Assembly: GCA_964436165.1 (NCBI GenBank)
Contig: CAYTBY010000006.1
Coordinates: 1 to 45,127, forward strand
Source: 2-01-FULL-39-28 sp964436165
GTDB taxonomy: Bacteria; Patescibacteriota; Minisyncoccia; 2-02-FULL-40-12; GWA2-44-9
Reading direction: 5' to 3'
Length of the DNA: 45,127 nt
Below are positions 32,992 to 41,072 of this stretch, piece by piece. Each line of letters begins with the position of its first letter. Positions within the stretch are counted from its first letter, which is position 1. The translations under genes and the position numbers were made by a program. A model generated the notes under the pieces. That model saw only the letters and a list, made by a program, of their open reading frames with translations. It was not told the DNA's origin and searched no databases.

Positions 32992-34494
32992 TCACCCTGA
33001 TTTTTTTCTTAGAACTAGGGTGATAAAAACAGAAGAGAATAACAGAAATGGCCAGTCTCCTACCCTGGCGTATAGAGTTTGATTTTCTGCCAGTCCAATA
33101 TTACCAGTTATTAATTCATAATCTTTTGTTTGGGCCCTCTTTTTTACTTTTCCATCCGGACCGATTATATAAGAACGCCCATAATTTGAGGCGGTAACGG
33201 AATATACGCCATTTTCTACGGCTCTAAATTTTGACATAGCTAGAATTTGTTTTTCAAGCAGTTCGCCACCATTAAAAAGTCCGAAATTATGCACCGCTAC
33301 GAGCGCATTAGAAAAACCATCCCGGACGATTGAAGGAGAAACTAGTTCTGAGCAGACCATCGATTTAAGGGAAATACCGCCATAAGATACGGTATTTGAG
33401 TCGTCTCCACGAGAAAGATATACCGGATATTCAAATCTAAAAAAGAAGCGAAGAATATCCAAGGGGATCTTTATTATAAGGGGTAGATATTCTCCCCCAG
33501 GAGTTAAAATCTTTTTATCATGAGATCCGATTGCCCCATCTTTGGAGCTAATCAATATCGACTTTGATATTACCTTTCCATTCTCCGCAATCTTGATGTT
33601 ATCAAAGATCAAGATGCCTTCTTTTGATAAGCTCATAAAGTATTTTCTAAGAGCCTCGGGATTTAGAAATAGGGACAAATTGCTTAAAAAGTTTGCGCCC
33701 TCTGGAAAAATAATGAGATCAATCCCGCCCCCACCGGCAGCTTCTTTTAAGAGGTTGAGTTTTTTATGGAAATCATCAAGTGTTTCTTCTGGGGAATAAG
33801 TTAACTTTGTTGGAAAGTTGGTTTGAATAATTGCAACAGAAATTTCATTTTTGTAAGACCTGGCATCGATCTGATAGCCTCCAACTGTTATCAGAACAAC
33901 AGTCAGGACAATAAGATTAGCCAGGGCATAGTTATATTTTTTTGGGGTACTCTTTAATGTGACTATATATACTGAACCGGTAATCAGGGCAGTTATAAAA
34001 CCCACTCCGTAGATGCCCCATATGTTTGCTGTCTTAAGAATAAAGGGAACATCAGAAAAAAGGTAAGCTATGTTTCCAATTGTCCAGTGGGGGCCGAGCA
34101 GTCCCCCGTTGCCATACCAAACAATTCCCCAAAACCAAACCCGCATATACTCAACAAGAGTAAAAGCGCTAGCAAAAACAGCAGGAAACCAGCATGACTT
34201 TAATCTAGATTGATTGTAAAAGATAAAAGAACTAAATAATCCCCAGAAAAAAGCTGAGAGACAGATGCTAAGAATAAAAACAACAGCAAGGAATAAAAGA
34301 GAGACGGGCCCGTTCTCTAACCCGAATGAATCTAGCGGGTAAACTTGCCAGAGCCAGGAAAAAATATAGGAAAAATAGAAAAGGCCGATTACAAAACCGA
34401 CCCAAAATCCGTTCCCGAGGTCGAACCTCTGGAAATCTTTGAGGTTCGACCTCAAGTGACCGAAGTATTCAAATATTTGCTTAAAATATGCCAT
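32992..34494 (-). CDS. lnt: Apolipoprotein N-acyltransferase-like membrane nitrilase
   Basis: 500 residues: about six transmembrane segments (roughly 28-215), a nitrilase-type domain (about 220-465) and a final helix. The catalytic triad is visible: Glu in LIIFPEGANF, Lys in SHDKKILTPGGEYLP, Cys in SMVCSELVSP. This fits Lnt, which adds the third acyl chain to lipoproteins. The N-terminus is short and overlaps rsmA by 43 bases; a palindrome (34417-34453) is read there in frame, so the true start may be later. No lgt or lspA is in the window. Confidence 0.85.
   Translation of the reverse strand: MAYFKQIFEYFGHLRSNLKDFQRFDLGNGFWVGFVIGLFYFSYIFSWLWQVYPLDSFGLENGPVSLLFLAVVFILSICLSAFFWGLFSSFIFYNQSRLKSCWFPAVFASAFTLVEYMRVWFWGIVWYGNGGLLGPHWTIGNIAYLFSDVPFILKTANIWGIYGVGFITALITGSVYIVTLKSTPKKYNYALANLIVLTVVLITVGGYQIDARSYKNEISVAIIQTNFPTKLTYSPEETLDDFHKKLNLLKEAAGGGGIDLIIFPEGANFLSNLSLFLNPEALRKYFMSLSKEGILIFDNIKIAENGKVISKSILISSKDGAIGSHDKKILTPGGEYLPLIIKIPLDILRFFFRFEYPVYLSRGDDSNTVSYGGISLKSMVCSELVSPSIVRDGFSNALVAVHNFGLFNGGELLEKQILAMSKFRAVENGVYSVTASNYGRSYIIGPDGKVKKRAQTKDYELITGNIGLAENQTLYARVGDWPFLLFSSVFITLVLRKKSG
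34417..34453. repeat. Palindrome at the rsmA-lnt overlap
   Basis: GAGGTCGAACCTC (34417-34429) and GAGGTTCGACCTC (34441-34453) are reverse complements with an 11-base loop. It covers part of the rsmA stop codon and lies in the N-terminal codons of lnt. Confidence 0.85.
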
Positions 34495-35273
34495 TGTTCG
34501 AGCGATAAGTTCTCGGCTCTGGCGGTTGGAGCGATCCCCTCTTTTTGAAAAATGTCGATTATTTTTTCCTTTGGAATTTTTAGTTTTTTTGCCAACACGC
34601 TGGCTAACTGTTTTCTTTTTTCCGAGAAGCCATTTTTTATTAATCTAAACAACTCTTCTTCAGAACGCCCAGAAGCCTTGCTTCGGGAAATTTCCCCCGA
34701 AGCAAGGCTTCTGGGCGTCAACTTAATTATTGCCGAATCTACTTTTGGCACCGGCCGGAAATTATTTCTTGAAATATATCCGATTATTTCCGGTTCGGAA
34801 TAATACTGAACTGACAAGGCCAGCAGGTTCATATATGGTGGTCTGACCACTATACGCCGGGCAACCTCTTTCTGGATGGTCAGGACGATTAGTTTTGGCT
34901 GAGGCCATTCTTCAAAAACCATGCGTAGAAAGTTGGAGGTAATATAGTAAGGTATATTGGCTACGATCTTGTATGGCAAAGGCTGCCTTTGCCATACAAA
35001 GGCTGCCTTTGCCATTACATCGGCTTCGATGATTTCTACATTCGGATAGTTTTTGAAAGTTTCTTTGAGTGGCCCGATCAACTGTCTATCTTTTTCGATG
35101 GCAATAACCTTGCCAGCTTTTTCGGCTAGTTTTTTTGTTAAGTTACCGGTTCCGGGGCCGACTTCTAAAATTATATCATTTTTAGATACTTCGGCAGTAG
35201 CCACAATTTTATCAAGGATGTGGGGGTTAACAAGGAAATTCTGACCCAAGGATTTTTTAGCATGGATAAGCAT
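34452..35273 (-). CDS. rsmA: 16S rRNA dimethyladenosine transferase RsmA/KsgA
   Basis: Dimethylates two adjacent adenines in helix 45 of 16S rRNA. The start KKSLGQNFLVNPHILDKI, the SAM motif EVGPGTGNLTKKLA and the catalytic NIPYYITSN are all present; the C-terminal helical domain follows. The 273 residues include two peptide inserts that come from palindromes: about residues 86-100 (34971-35016) and 186-203 (34665-34718). Both keep the frame and lie in loops, not in the motifs. The stop overlaps lnt. A 34-bp palindrome lies upstream, just after uvrD. Confidence 0.94.
   Translation of the reverse strand: MLIHAKKSLGQNFLVNPHILDKIVATAEVSKNDIILEVGPGTGNLTKKLAEKAGKVIAIEKDRQLIGPLKETFKNYPNVEIIEADVMAKAAFVWQRQPLPYKIVANIPYYITSNFLRMVFEEWPQPKLIVLTIQKEVARRIVVRPPYMNLLALSVQYYSEPEIIGYISRNNFRPVPKVDSAIIKLTPRSLASGEISRSKASGRSEEELFRLIKNGFSEKRKQLASVLAKKLKIPKEKIIDIFQKEGIAPTARAENLSLEQWHILSKYLNTSVT
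34665..34718. repeat. In-frame palindrome inside rsmA (54 bp)
   Basis: Perfect 23-bp arms (34665-34687 and 34696-34718) with an 8-base loop. 54 bases are exactly 18 codons and encode a SLASGEISRSKASGR-type loop. Confidence 0.9.
34971..35016. repeat. In-frame tandem palindrome inside rsmA
   Basis: 13-bp arms around a single central base (34971-34997), then a second partial copy of the same palindrome (34998-35015). It is translated as AKAAFVWQRQPLP before the KIVANIPYYIT motif. Confidence 0.88.
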
Positions 35274-35279
35274 ATTTAA

Positions 35280-35313
35280 CGCATCCCTTTATGATATATC
35301 ATAAAGGGATGCG
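35280..35313. repeat. Perfect 34-bp palindrome between uvrD and rsmA
   Basis: Two 17-base arms (35280-35296, 35297-35313) with no loop. It fills nearly the whole gap. On the minus strand it supplies AAAGGG about 10 bases before the rsmA ATG, so it may also carry the ribosome binding site. Confidence 0.85.
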
Positions 35314-35316
35314 GTG

Positions 35317-37341
35317 TTAGTAGTTAATCGTTTCTTCGTCATCGAATCCATTATCCAGCGTTTGCCAGTCAATCAGCTTGCTGGGGATTTCTCCAATGAA
35401 ACGAGACGGCAAGTTTATTGAGTGAGAACCGAAAATATTTCTGAACTTTGTGTAAGTAAGGATGAGGTGTTCTTTGGCTCTGGTTGTGGCGACATAACAG
35501 AGACGCCTTTCTTCTTCGAGTTCGTGGGGATTGATGATCGTCCGGCTGTGAGGAAAAAGCCCCTCTTCCAGGCCGACAATAAACACAATTGGAAATTCAA
35601 GTCCCTTTGAAGCGTGGACGGTCATTAAGGTCAGGCGCTTTTCGTCGTCTTTCATCCGGTCTATATTTTGGAGAAGAGCGATCTCTTCTAGAAATTTGCC
35701 GATCCCCTCTTTCCCGTCCAGCTCATCATATTTTGAGGCAACGGTAAGAAGTTCTTTTAAGTTCTCAAGACGATCCTCTAAATTTTCATAGTCCTTAGTT
35801 TTTGATAAGCTGAACTCTTTTAGGTACTCTTCGTAGCTAATCCTCTTGATTATATATTTTATTACCTCGCGAAGATTTTTTTTCTCGGAAGATTTGTCTA
35901 CATCGGAAAGGAGTTTATGAAAATTTGAAATAGCCGTCAGTTGCCGAGGAGGGAGGGTTTTATCTTCTGTGACTGTCTCTAGCGCCTTTAATATGTTTAT
36001 TCCCGAATCTTTATTCGTAATTCGTAATTCATAATTCCTAATTCTATCAATGGTGGCCCTACCAATTCCCCTAGCCGGAACATTATAGATCCTTTCAAGA
36101 GCGATAGTATCAGCCGGATTGATTATTAATTTGAGATAGGCCAGGATGTCTTTTATTTCTTTTCGGTCGTAGAATTTTAATCCGCCGATTATCTGGTAAG
36201 GAAAACCCCGCATTATGAGAGCCTCTTCCAGGGCTCGGGATTGGGCGTGGGTTCGATACAAAATAGCAGTGTCCTTGAGGGTGTATCCTCTTGCGGCCAG
36301 ATCTTCTACTCTTGATATAACAAAATTTGCTTCATGACGCTCATTTACAGTCTCTGTAACCGAGATTTTTTCGCCATGATCATTGTCGGTCCAGAGCGAT
36401 TTTGGTATTTGGTTTTTATTGTTTGAAATTATCTCCTGGGCGGCGGCAATTATATTTTTAGTTGAGCGGTAATTTTGCTCAAGAAGAATTATCTTCGCTT
36501 CGGGGTAATCTTTCTGGTAGTTTAAGATATTTCTAATGTCGGCCCGGCGAAACTGGTAAATTGATTGGGCGTCATCGCCGATAGCAAAAAGATTGCGATA
36601 TTTTTGAGCGAGGAGATTTATAAAAACGTATTGATCGTAGCTAGTATCTTGATACTCGTCCACTAAAATATATTTCCACCACTCCTGGTATTTGGAGAGC
36701 GTTTCTTGATTCTGTTTGAAAATTTTTATAGGCAAAATTATCAGATCGTCAAAATCAACGCCATTGTGGTCTTTTAATTCTTTTTGGTGGGCTCTATATA
36801 TTTTAGAAACTATCTCGGAGTAGTAGTCTTTTGGTTCATGGTCTTCGGGGAAAATCAACTTTGTTTTAAGCTCTGATATTTTTGCAAGAATTATTTTGGG
36901 ATTAAAACTTTTAGTGTCAATTTCCGCATCCGTCATAACCCTTTTGACTAAAGCCAGCTGATCGTCTTCGTCAAAAACCGTAAAGTTTCGGCGATAACCG
37001 AGTTGAGGTATTTCGTTGCGAAGTATGCGGAGGCCGATCGAGTGAAAAGTAGCGATTATCGGCATTTGTTTAGGAGTTGAACTCCTAAACACCAGATTAG
37101 GTTCGAGAAGATTGGAAATACGGTCGCGCATTTCGCCGGCGGCTTTATTTGTGAATGTCACGGCCAGAATATTTTGAGGCGGGATATTCTGCGAGATAAG
37201 ATAAGCCACTCGGTGGGTCAGGCACCTTGTTTTACCAGAACCCGGACCGGAAATAACTAAAATCGGCCCGTCGATAATTTTAACGGCCTCAACCTGCTTC
37301 TCGTTCAATCCTTCAAAAATTTTGTCGGAATTTGAAATCAT
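35317..37341 (-). CDS. uvrD: UvrD/PcrA-type DNA helicase
   Basis: Superfamily 1A 3'-5' helicase for repair and replication restart. Motifs: GPGSGKTRCLTHR (I), VTFTNKAAGEMRDR (Ia), LVDEYQDTS (II), GDDAQSIYQFRRAD (III), LEQNYRST (IV), TVHASKGLEFPIVFIVG (V), VATTRAKEHL (VI). 674 residues. Two repeat-derived inserts are read in frame: FRSSTPKQ from a palindrome (37067-37091), just before IIATFHS, and RNYELRITN from a tandem repeat at about 36010-36050. The start is the ATG at 37341, seven bases after a TATAAT shared with a divergent gene; the mRNA should be leaderless. Confidence 0.95.
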   Translation of the reverse strand: MISNSDKIFEGLNEKQVEAVKIIDGPILVISGPGSGKTRCLTHRVAYLISQNIPPQNILAVTFTNKAAGEMRDRISNLLEPNLVFRSSTPKQMPIIATFHSIGLRILRNEIPQLGYRRNFTVFDEDDQLALVKRVMTDAEIDTKSFNPKIILAKISELKTKLIFPEDHEPKDYYSEIVSKIYRAHQKELKDHNGVDFDDLIILPIKIFKQNQETLSKYQEWWKYILVDEYQDTSYDQYVFINLLAQKYRNLFAIGDDAQSIYQFRRADIRNILNYQKDYPEAKIILLEQNYRSTKNIIAAAQEIISNNKNQIPKSLWTDNDHGEKISVTETVNERHEANFVISRVEDLAARGYTLKDTAILYRTHAQSRALEEALIMRGFPYQIIGGLKFYDRKEIKDILAYLKLIINPADTIALERIYNVPARGIGRATIDRIRNYELRITNKDSGINILKALETVTEDKTLPPRQLTAISNFHKLLSDVDKSSEKKNLREVIKYIIKRISYEEYLKEFSLSKTKDYENLEDRLENLKELLTVASKYDELDGKEGIGKFLEEIALLQNIDRMKDDEKRLTLMTVHASKGLEFPIVFIVGLEEGLFPHSRTIINPHELEEERRLCYVATTRAKEHLILTYTKFRNIFGSHSINLPSRFIGEIPSKLIDWQTLDNGFDDEETINY
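36010..36050. repeat. In-frame AATTACG-type tandem repeat inside uvrD
   Basis: Units of TAATTCG/TAATTCA repeat about four times and are translated as RNYELRITN, a peptide often seen where intergenic repeats are translated. The frame is kept. Confidence 0.75.
37067..37091. repeat. In-frame palindrome inside uvrD (25 bp)
   Basis: 12-bp arms around one central base. It encodes the FRSSTPKQ insert. Confidence 0.88.
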
Positions 37342-37360
37342 TTATGGTATTATAAACATA
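37342..37360. promoter_or_regulatory. Divergent 19-bp promoter with overlapping -10 boxes
   Basis: Plus: TATTAT at 37348-37353, seven bases, ATG at 37361. Minus: TATAAT at 37354-37349, seven bases, ATG at 37341. The spacing is the same on both strands, so one small AT core may start two leaderless mRNAs. Confidence 0.65.
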
Positions 37361-37747
37361 ATGATAACTATTTTCCTAGAGTACTTTTATTGGCACTATA
37401 CTATTGCGCCTTTTGAGATACTTAAAATCATGGGGAATTATCTAAAGGCCGTTCGGCATCAGTTTTTGATGGCCCAGCACCTACGAACACTATTTGCCCC
37501 TTGGCATCGCCAAAATCCATCCGACTTTGGTACAAGGGAGAGAACTTTTACCGACAAAATATTCGATCCCATTGTCGATCTCTATATCCGCCTTATGGCC
37601 GCCTGCATAAGGTTGTCAATTATTTTTACGGGGTTAATGTGGCAGTTGGTTTTACTTGTTAGCTTTTTGTTGTTATTTGTTTTTTGGCTGGCCTGGCCGG
37701 TGATCACAATCTATTCAATAAGTACGGGATTAAATATGATTCTATGA
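37361..37747 (+). CDS. Small membrane protein paired with a Clp-like ATPase
   Basis: 128 residues from the ATG at 37361; the frame is open further upstream but would overlap uvrD. There is an N-terminal hydrophobic helix (MITIFLEYFYWHYTIAPFEI), a basic middle (NYLKAVRHQFLMAQHLRTLF) and a long hydrophobic end (LIIFTGLMWQLVLLVSFLLL type, about 85-125). No domain is known to me. The stop overlaps the start of the ATPase gene by four bases (ATGA), so the two products are probably made in fixed ratio and work together at the membrane. Confidence 0.75.
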   Translation: MITIFLEYFYWHYTIAPFEILKIMGNYLKAVRHQFLMAQHLRTLFAPWHRQNPSDFGTRERTFTDKIFDPIVDLYIRLMAACIRLSIIFTGLMWQLVLLVSFLLLFVFWLAWPVITIYSISTGLNMIL

Positions 37748-40308
37748 TTTTTGATCTAAAAAAATCCGAAATCTACAAAGCCGTAACTTTTTATCGTCTT
37801 TTCCCGAGAGGAATCTTAAAATTTTATCGAATACTGCTTTTTGTTTTGGCCGTGGTACCAGTTGTTTTTCTGGCTATTAATTATGTTTATGAGACCCAGA
37901 TTCACATAAGTATAGGCTGGGTCTATATTGCTCTGCCGTTCGTTTTTTCAGTTCTTTTTTTCGAATTGTTCGGAGACAACTATCTCAAATATCCTAAAGT
38001 AAAAAGTACAGACCCGCGCTACGCCGGAGGCTTCGGCGAGGCGAGCAACATTGCCGATCTGATGGAGTTCGAGGCGGCCAGGGTTTTTGACCGGGCATTT
38101 GAACTTTCCCGAGGCTTTAGTGAAAAAGAACTCTCAGTTAAAACTCTTTTGGCGGCGATGATAGAAGATCGGGTAATGGAGAAGCTTTTCATAAGGATAA
38201 TTCCTGGATTTTTGGCGGTAAGAAAGCAACTTAAAGAATCGATGAAAAACCCCGCCCCTTACTCTCAACGATTTTCTCTTTTTGTGAGCCAAGATATATC
38301 TCCAGAAGTCATGAAACTGTTGGAGGATTCTTTATTACTGCGAGATAAGCACGGTTCATCCAGAATTTCTGTTTTAGATATCATGGCCTCGTTTTTTGAT
38401 CATAGCGATGAATTTCGGCAGTTTATCTTGACTCAGGATTTAGACAAAGAAGATCTGGAGGAGTTGGCCAAGTGGTATGAGCATATCTGGTCTTTTTGGC
38501 GGGAATACAGAAAATTCTGGTCTTTGGACAATCTGCTTCGCCAAACGCCGATAGGCCGGGACTGGGTGTTTGGTTATGCCCGTCATCTGACCGCTTTTTC
38601 AGAGAATCTTACGGATAAGATGGAATTTGCGAGGCCGTCTTTTCGTCTAACTGTAAGGAAAAAAGAGATAGACCAGATAGAGCAGATACTCGCCCGTTCT
38701 GGAGAAAATAATGTGATCTTGGTCGGCGATGAGGGCGTGGGCAAGGATAGGATAATTCTGGATTTTGCCGAGATGATCGCCAGAGGCAAGGCTCTGCCCC
38801 AATTGAATTATAAAAAAGTTTTTGATCTGAATCTTTCCTTGGTTGCCGGATCTTCAAAAAGCATTACTGATATCCAAAGTATTTTAACGGCCATACTTAA
38901 TGAGGCTTCAAGGGCGGGGAATATAATTTTGGTTTTGAATGATTTTCATAATTTTATCGGCGATTCGCCAGCTGGCGAAAGGCGGTTAGGGAGTATTGAT
39001 GTCTCAGAGATACTGGTCCCCTATTTGAAGTCATCTAATATACAGGTCATAGCCACCACCAATCCGGCCAACTTTCATAAATTAATAGAACCAAGGTCAG
39101 AGCTTACGGAAGTATTTGAAAGGGTAAATATTTTTGAACCGGACCCGCCCCAAGTCAGAGAGATAATAGAAGAAGCCGTTCCGGCTATTGAAGCCAGGGC
39201 TGGGGTCTTGGTTACCTACGGAGCAATAAAAGAAGTAATCGATGGCGCCGATAAATTTATCCGAACGGCTCCGTTTCCGGAAAAGGCTTTCGACTTATTA
39301 TCTGAGGTGGTGGCCTACGTTGTTGCTCAAAAAAGAAGGATAGTAGAAAAACAAGATGTAAATGAGGTGATCAGCCGGAAAACCGGCGTGCCTCTTGGAC
39401 CGATAATCGGCGAGGAAAAAGAAAAACTGATTCGGCTTGAGGAAATAATGCACAAAGAATTAATCGGCCAGGAAAGGGCGGTAGAGGTTGTAGCTTCAAC
39501 AATGAGGCGGTTAAGGACGGGTCTTGCTAAGCGGGGCAAGCCGGCCGGAGTATTTCTTTTTGTCGGTCCAACCGGTGTCGGCAAGACCCTTACCGCCAAA
39601 ATTCTTGCCAAAACGTATTTCGGTTCAGCCGACAGAATGTTGAGGTTTGATATGTCGGAATACCAGACCCTGGATGCTATTGATCGTTTTCTCGGTTCAA
39701 CCAAAACTCAGGAACCGGGCCAGTTTGTTACCCAAGCCAGGGATAATCCGTTTTCTCTTATTCTTTTGGATGAGCTTGAAAAAGCTGAAAAGAATATTTT
39801 AAATATTTTCTTACAGGTTTTTGATGAGGGCCGGCTGACTGATGTTTTTGGCAGAAAAATTAATTTTGAGCAGAATATAATCATTGCCACCTCAAACGCC
39901 GGAGCGGACTTTATCAGAGACCTGGTCAAAGAAGGCGTCGATCCGTCGATTGAAAAAGAAAGAATAATAGATGTGCTTATCAAAGGAGGGCATTTTCGGC
40001 CGGAGTTACTCAATCGCTTCGATGAAATAGTAATATTCCATCCCCTCTCGCAGGAGCAGGTTAATGTTATCTCCGGACTGCTTATAGATTCTCTTGCGAA
40101 GCGCTTGAAAGAGCAGGGTTATATTTTTAACCCAACCCAGGATATAGTTGAGTATGTGGCTAAAGTCGGCTTTGATCCTCAATTCGGCGCCAGGCCGATG
40201 GAAAGAGTGATCAGGGACAAAGTAGAAAGCGCTATCGCCAAGAAAATTCTCGAAGGCAGTATCAAAAAAGGAAAAGAATTCAGTTTGACGGCGGATGATT
40301 TAAAATAA
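37744..40308 (+). CDS. Membrane-anchored Clp/Hsp100-like AAA+ protein with degenerate D1
   Basis: 854 residues from the ATG at 37744. Two transmembrane helices lie near the N-terminus (about 28-50 and 58-78), then a Clp-N-like helical region (about 110-230). D1 has GDEGVGKD (328-335) with Asp in place of Ser/Thr, and its Walker B reads ILVLNDFH where ILFIDEIH is usual; both changes suggest weak or no ATPase activity. D2 is intact: GPTGVGKT (608-615), DMSEYQ, LILLDELEKAE, then LLNRFDEIVIF. No clpP is nearby and no clear ClpP-binding loop is seen, so it may remodel membrane proteins without a protease. It is coupled to the small membrane protein upstream. Confidence 0.88.
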   Translation: MIFDLKKSEIYKAVTFYRLFPRGILKFYRILLFVLAVVPVVFLAINYVYETQIHISIGWVYIALPFVFSVLFFELFGDNYLKYPKVKSTDPRYAGGFGEASNIADLMEFEAARVFDRAFELSRGFSEKELSVKTLLAAMIEDRVMEKLFIRIIPGFLAVRKQLKESMKNPAPYSQRFSLFVSQDISPEVMKLLEDSLLLRDKHGSSRISVLDIMASFFDHSDEFRQFILTQDLDKEDLEELAKWYEHIWSFWREYRKFWSLDNLLRQTPIGRDWVFGYARHLTAFSENLTDKMEFARPSFRLTVRKKEIDQIEQILARSGENNVILVGDEGVGKDRIILDFAEMIARGKALPQLNYKKVFDLNLSLVAGSSKSITDIQSILTAILNEASRAGNIILVLNDFHNFIGDSPAGERRLGSIDVSEILVPYLKSSNIQVIATTNPANFHKLIEPRSELTEVFERVNIFEPDPPQVREIIEEAVPAIEARAGVLVTYGAIKEVIDGADKFIRTAPFPEKAFDLLSEVVAYVVAQKRRIVEKQDVNEVISRKTGVPLGPIIGEEKEKLIRLEEIMHKELIGQERAVEVVASTMRRLRTGLAKRGKPAGVFLFVGPTGVGKTLTAKILAKTYFGSADRMLRFDMSEYQTLDAIDRFLGSTKTQEPGQFVTQARDNPFSLILLDELEKAEKNILNIFLQVFDEGRLTDVFGRKINFEQNIIIATSNAGADFIRDLVKEGVDPSIEKERIIDVLIKGGHFRPELLNRFDEIVIFHPLSQEQVNVISGLLIDSLAKRLKEQGYIFNPTQDIVEYVAKVGFDPQFGARPMERVIRDKVESAIAKKILEGSIKKGKEFSLTADDLK

Positions 40309-40347
40309 ACAATTTTTGTATGAAAATTTGTATGAAAACAAGCGAGG

Positions 40348-40794
40348 TTAGTCGCCTGATGGAACTTTCTTTACTACCAAGGCAAGGCATTCCTTATCTA
40401 TATCGCCTATATTCACACATTCCATATGTGCTTTTCTTGTCTCGGCATCAGTAGTATATGATATTACAACCCTATCACTTCTTTGCAAAATAATAGGGAG
40501 CTTATCTTCTGCTAAAACAGTCGCTCCTCTCTCCCCGCCTGACGTCCGTATCTGTCCTTTTTGGATTACCATTACGGGAGCGTGTTTCTCTAGGAGGATC
40601 ATCTTATCGGAAGGGAACCCATTATGGGTAACAATAATATCCACTATTTCTTCTGGTGCCCAAGATGGGTCGTCCAGTAATTCCCGCATAGCTCTCAAGC
40701 AACAGCCGTAGTCAAGGGCTTTAAGGGTTTCAATATTTCTATAAATGCGTTTAACGGTATCGTTGAAAGCTTCGCTAGTCTCGTTGTCTGGCAC
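40348..40794 (-). CDS. Unknown soluble protein
   Basis: 148 residues, no transmembrane segment or known motif. The first half is helical (YRNIETLKALDYGCCLRAMR), the second half beta-rich (APVMVIQKGQIRTSGG, VVISYTTDAETRKAHMECV). The start is a GTG with a strong GGAGGT eight bases upstream, unlike the leaderless core genes, which may mark it as acquired. It converges on the Clp-like gene. I do not recognise it. Confidence 0.6.
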   Translation of the reverse strand: MPDNETSEAFNDTVKRIYRNIETLKALDYGCCLRAMRELLDDPSWAPEEIVDIIVTHNGFPSDKMILLEKHAPVMVIQKGQIRTSGGERGATVLAEDKLPIILQRSDRVVISYTTDAETRKAHMECVNIGDIDKECLALVVKKVPSGD

Positions 40795-41072
40795 TTACTT
40801 TACCTCCAATTTCCTGTATCTTTCCTACCTATATGCCACGTTTATCAAAATAACGCAAGGTCAAAGCGGGTCAAAGCGCAAAAACTATGCAAACAAAACT
40901 AAATTAGGGCTTATTTACTCGATAAATCAGCAGACGACTGCTCATTTATCTCACGTTGTGGACCGTTTCGGGATGTATGGCCGGCACTGAGCTTGTCGAA
41001 GTGAAAACTTTGGTCAGGTAAATTTACAAGTATTTTATACAAAATCTCTAAATTAGCTACGCATATTTACCT
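40795..41072. other. Gap with two hairpins and a tandem repeat
   Basis: 278 bases without a gene. It holds a GGTCAAAGCG tandem (40859-40880), a GATAAATCAGCAG hairpin (40921-40950, 12 of 13 pairs, loop ACGA), and CACTGAGCTTGTCGAAGTG (40985-41003), an imperfect palindrome that resembles REP-like sequences found in many bacteria. Confidence 0.55.
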
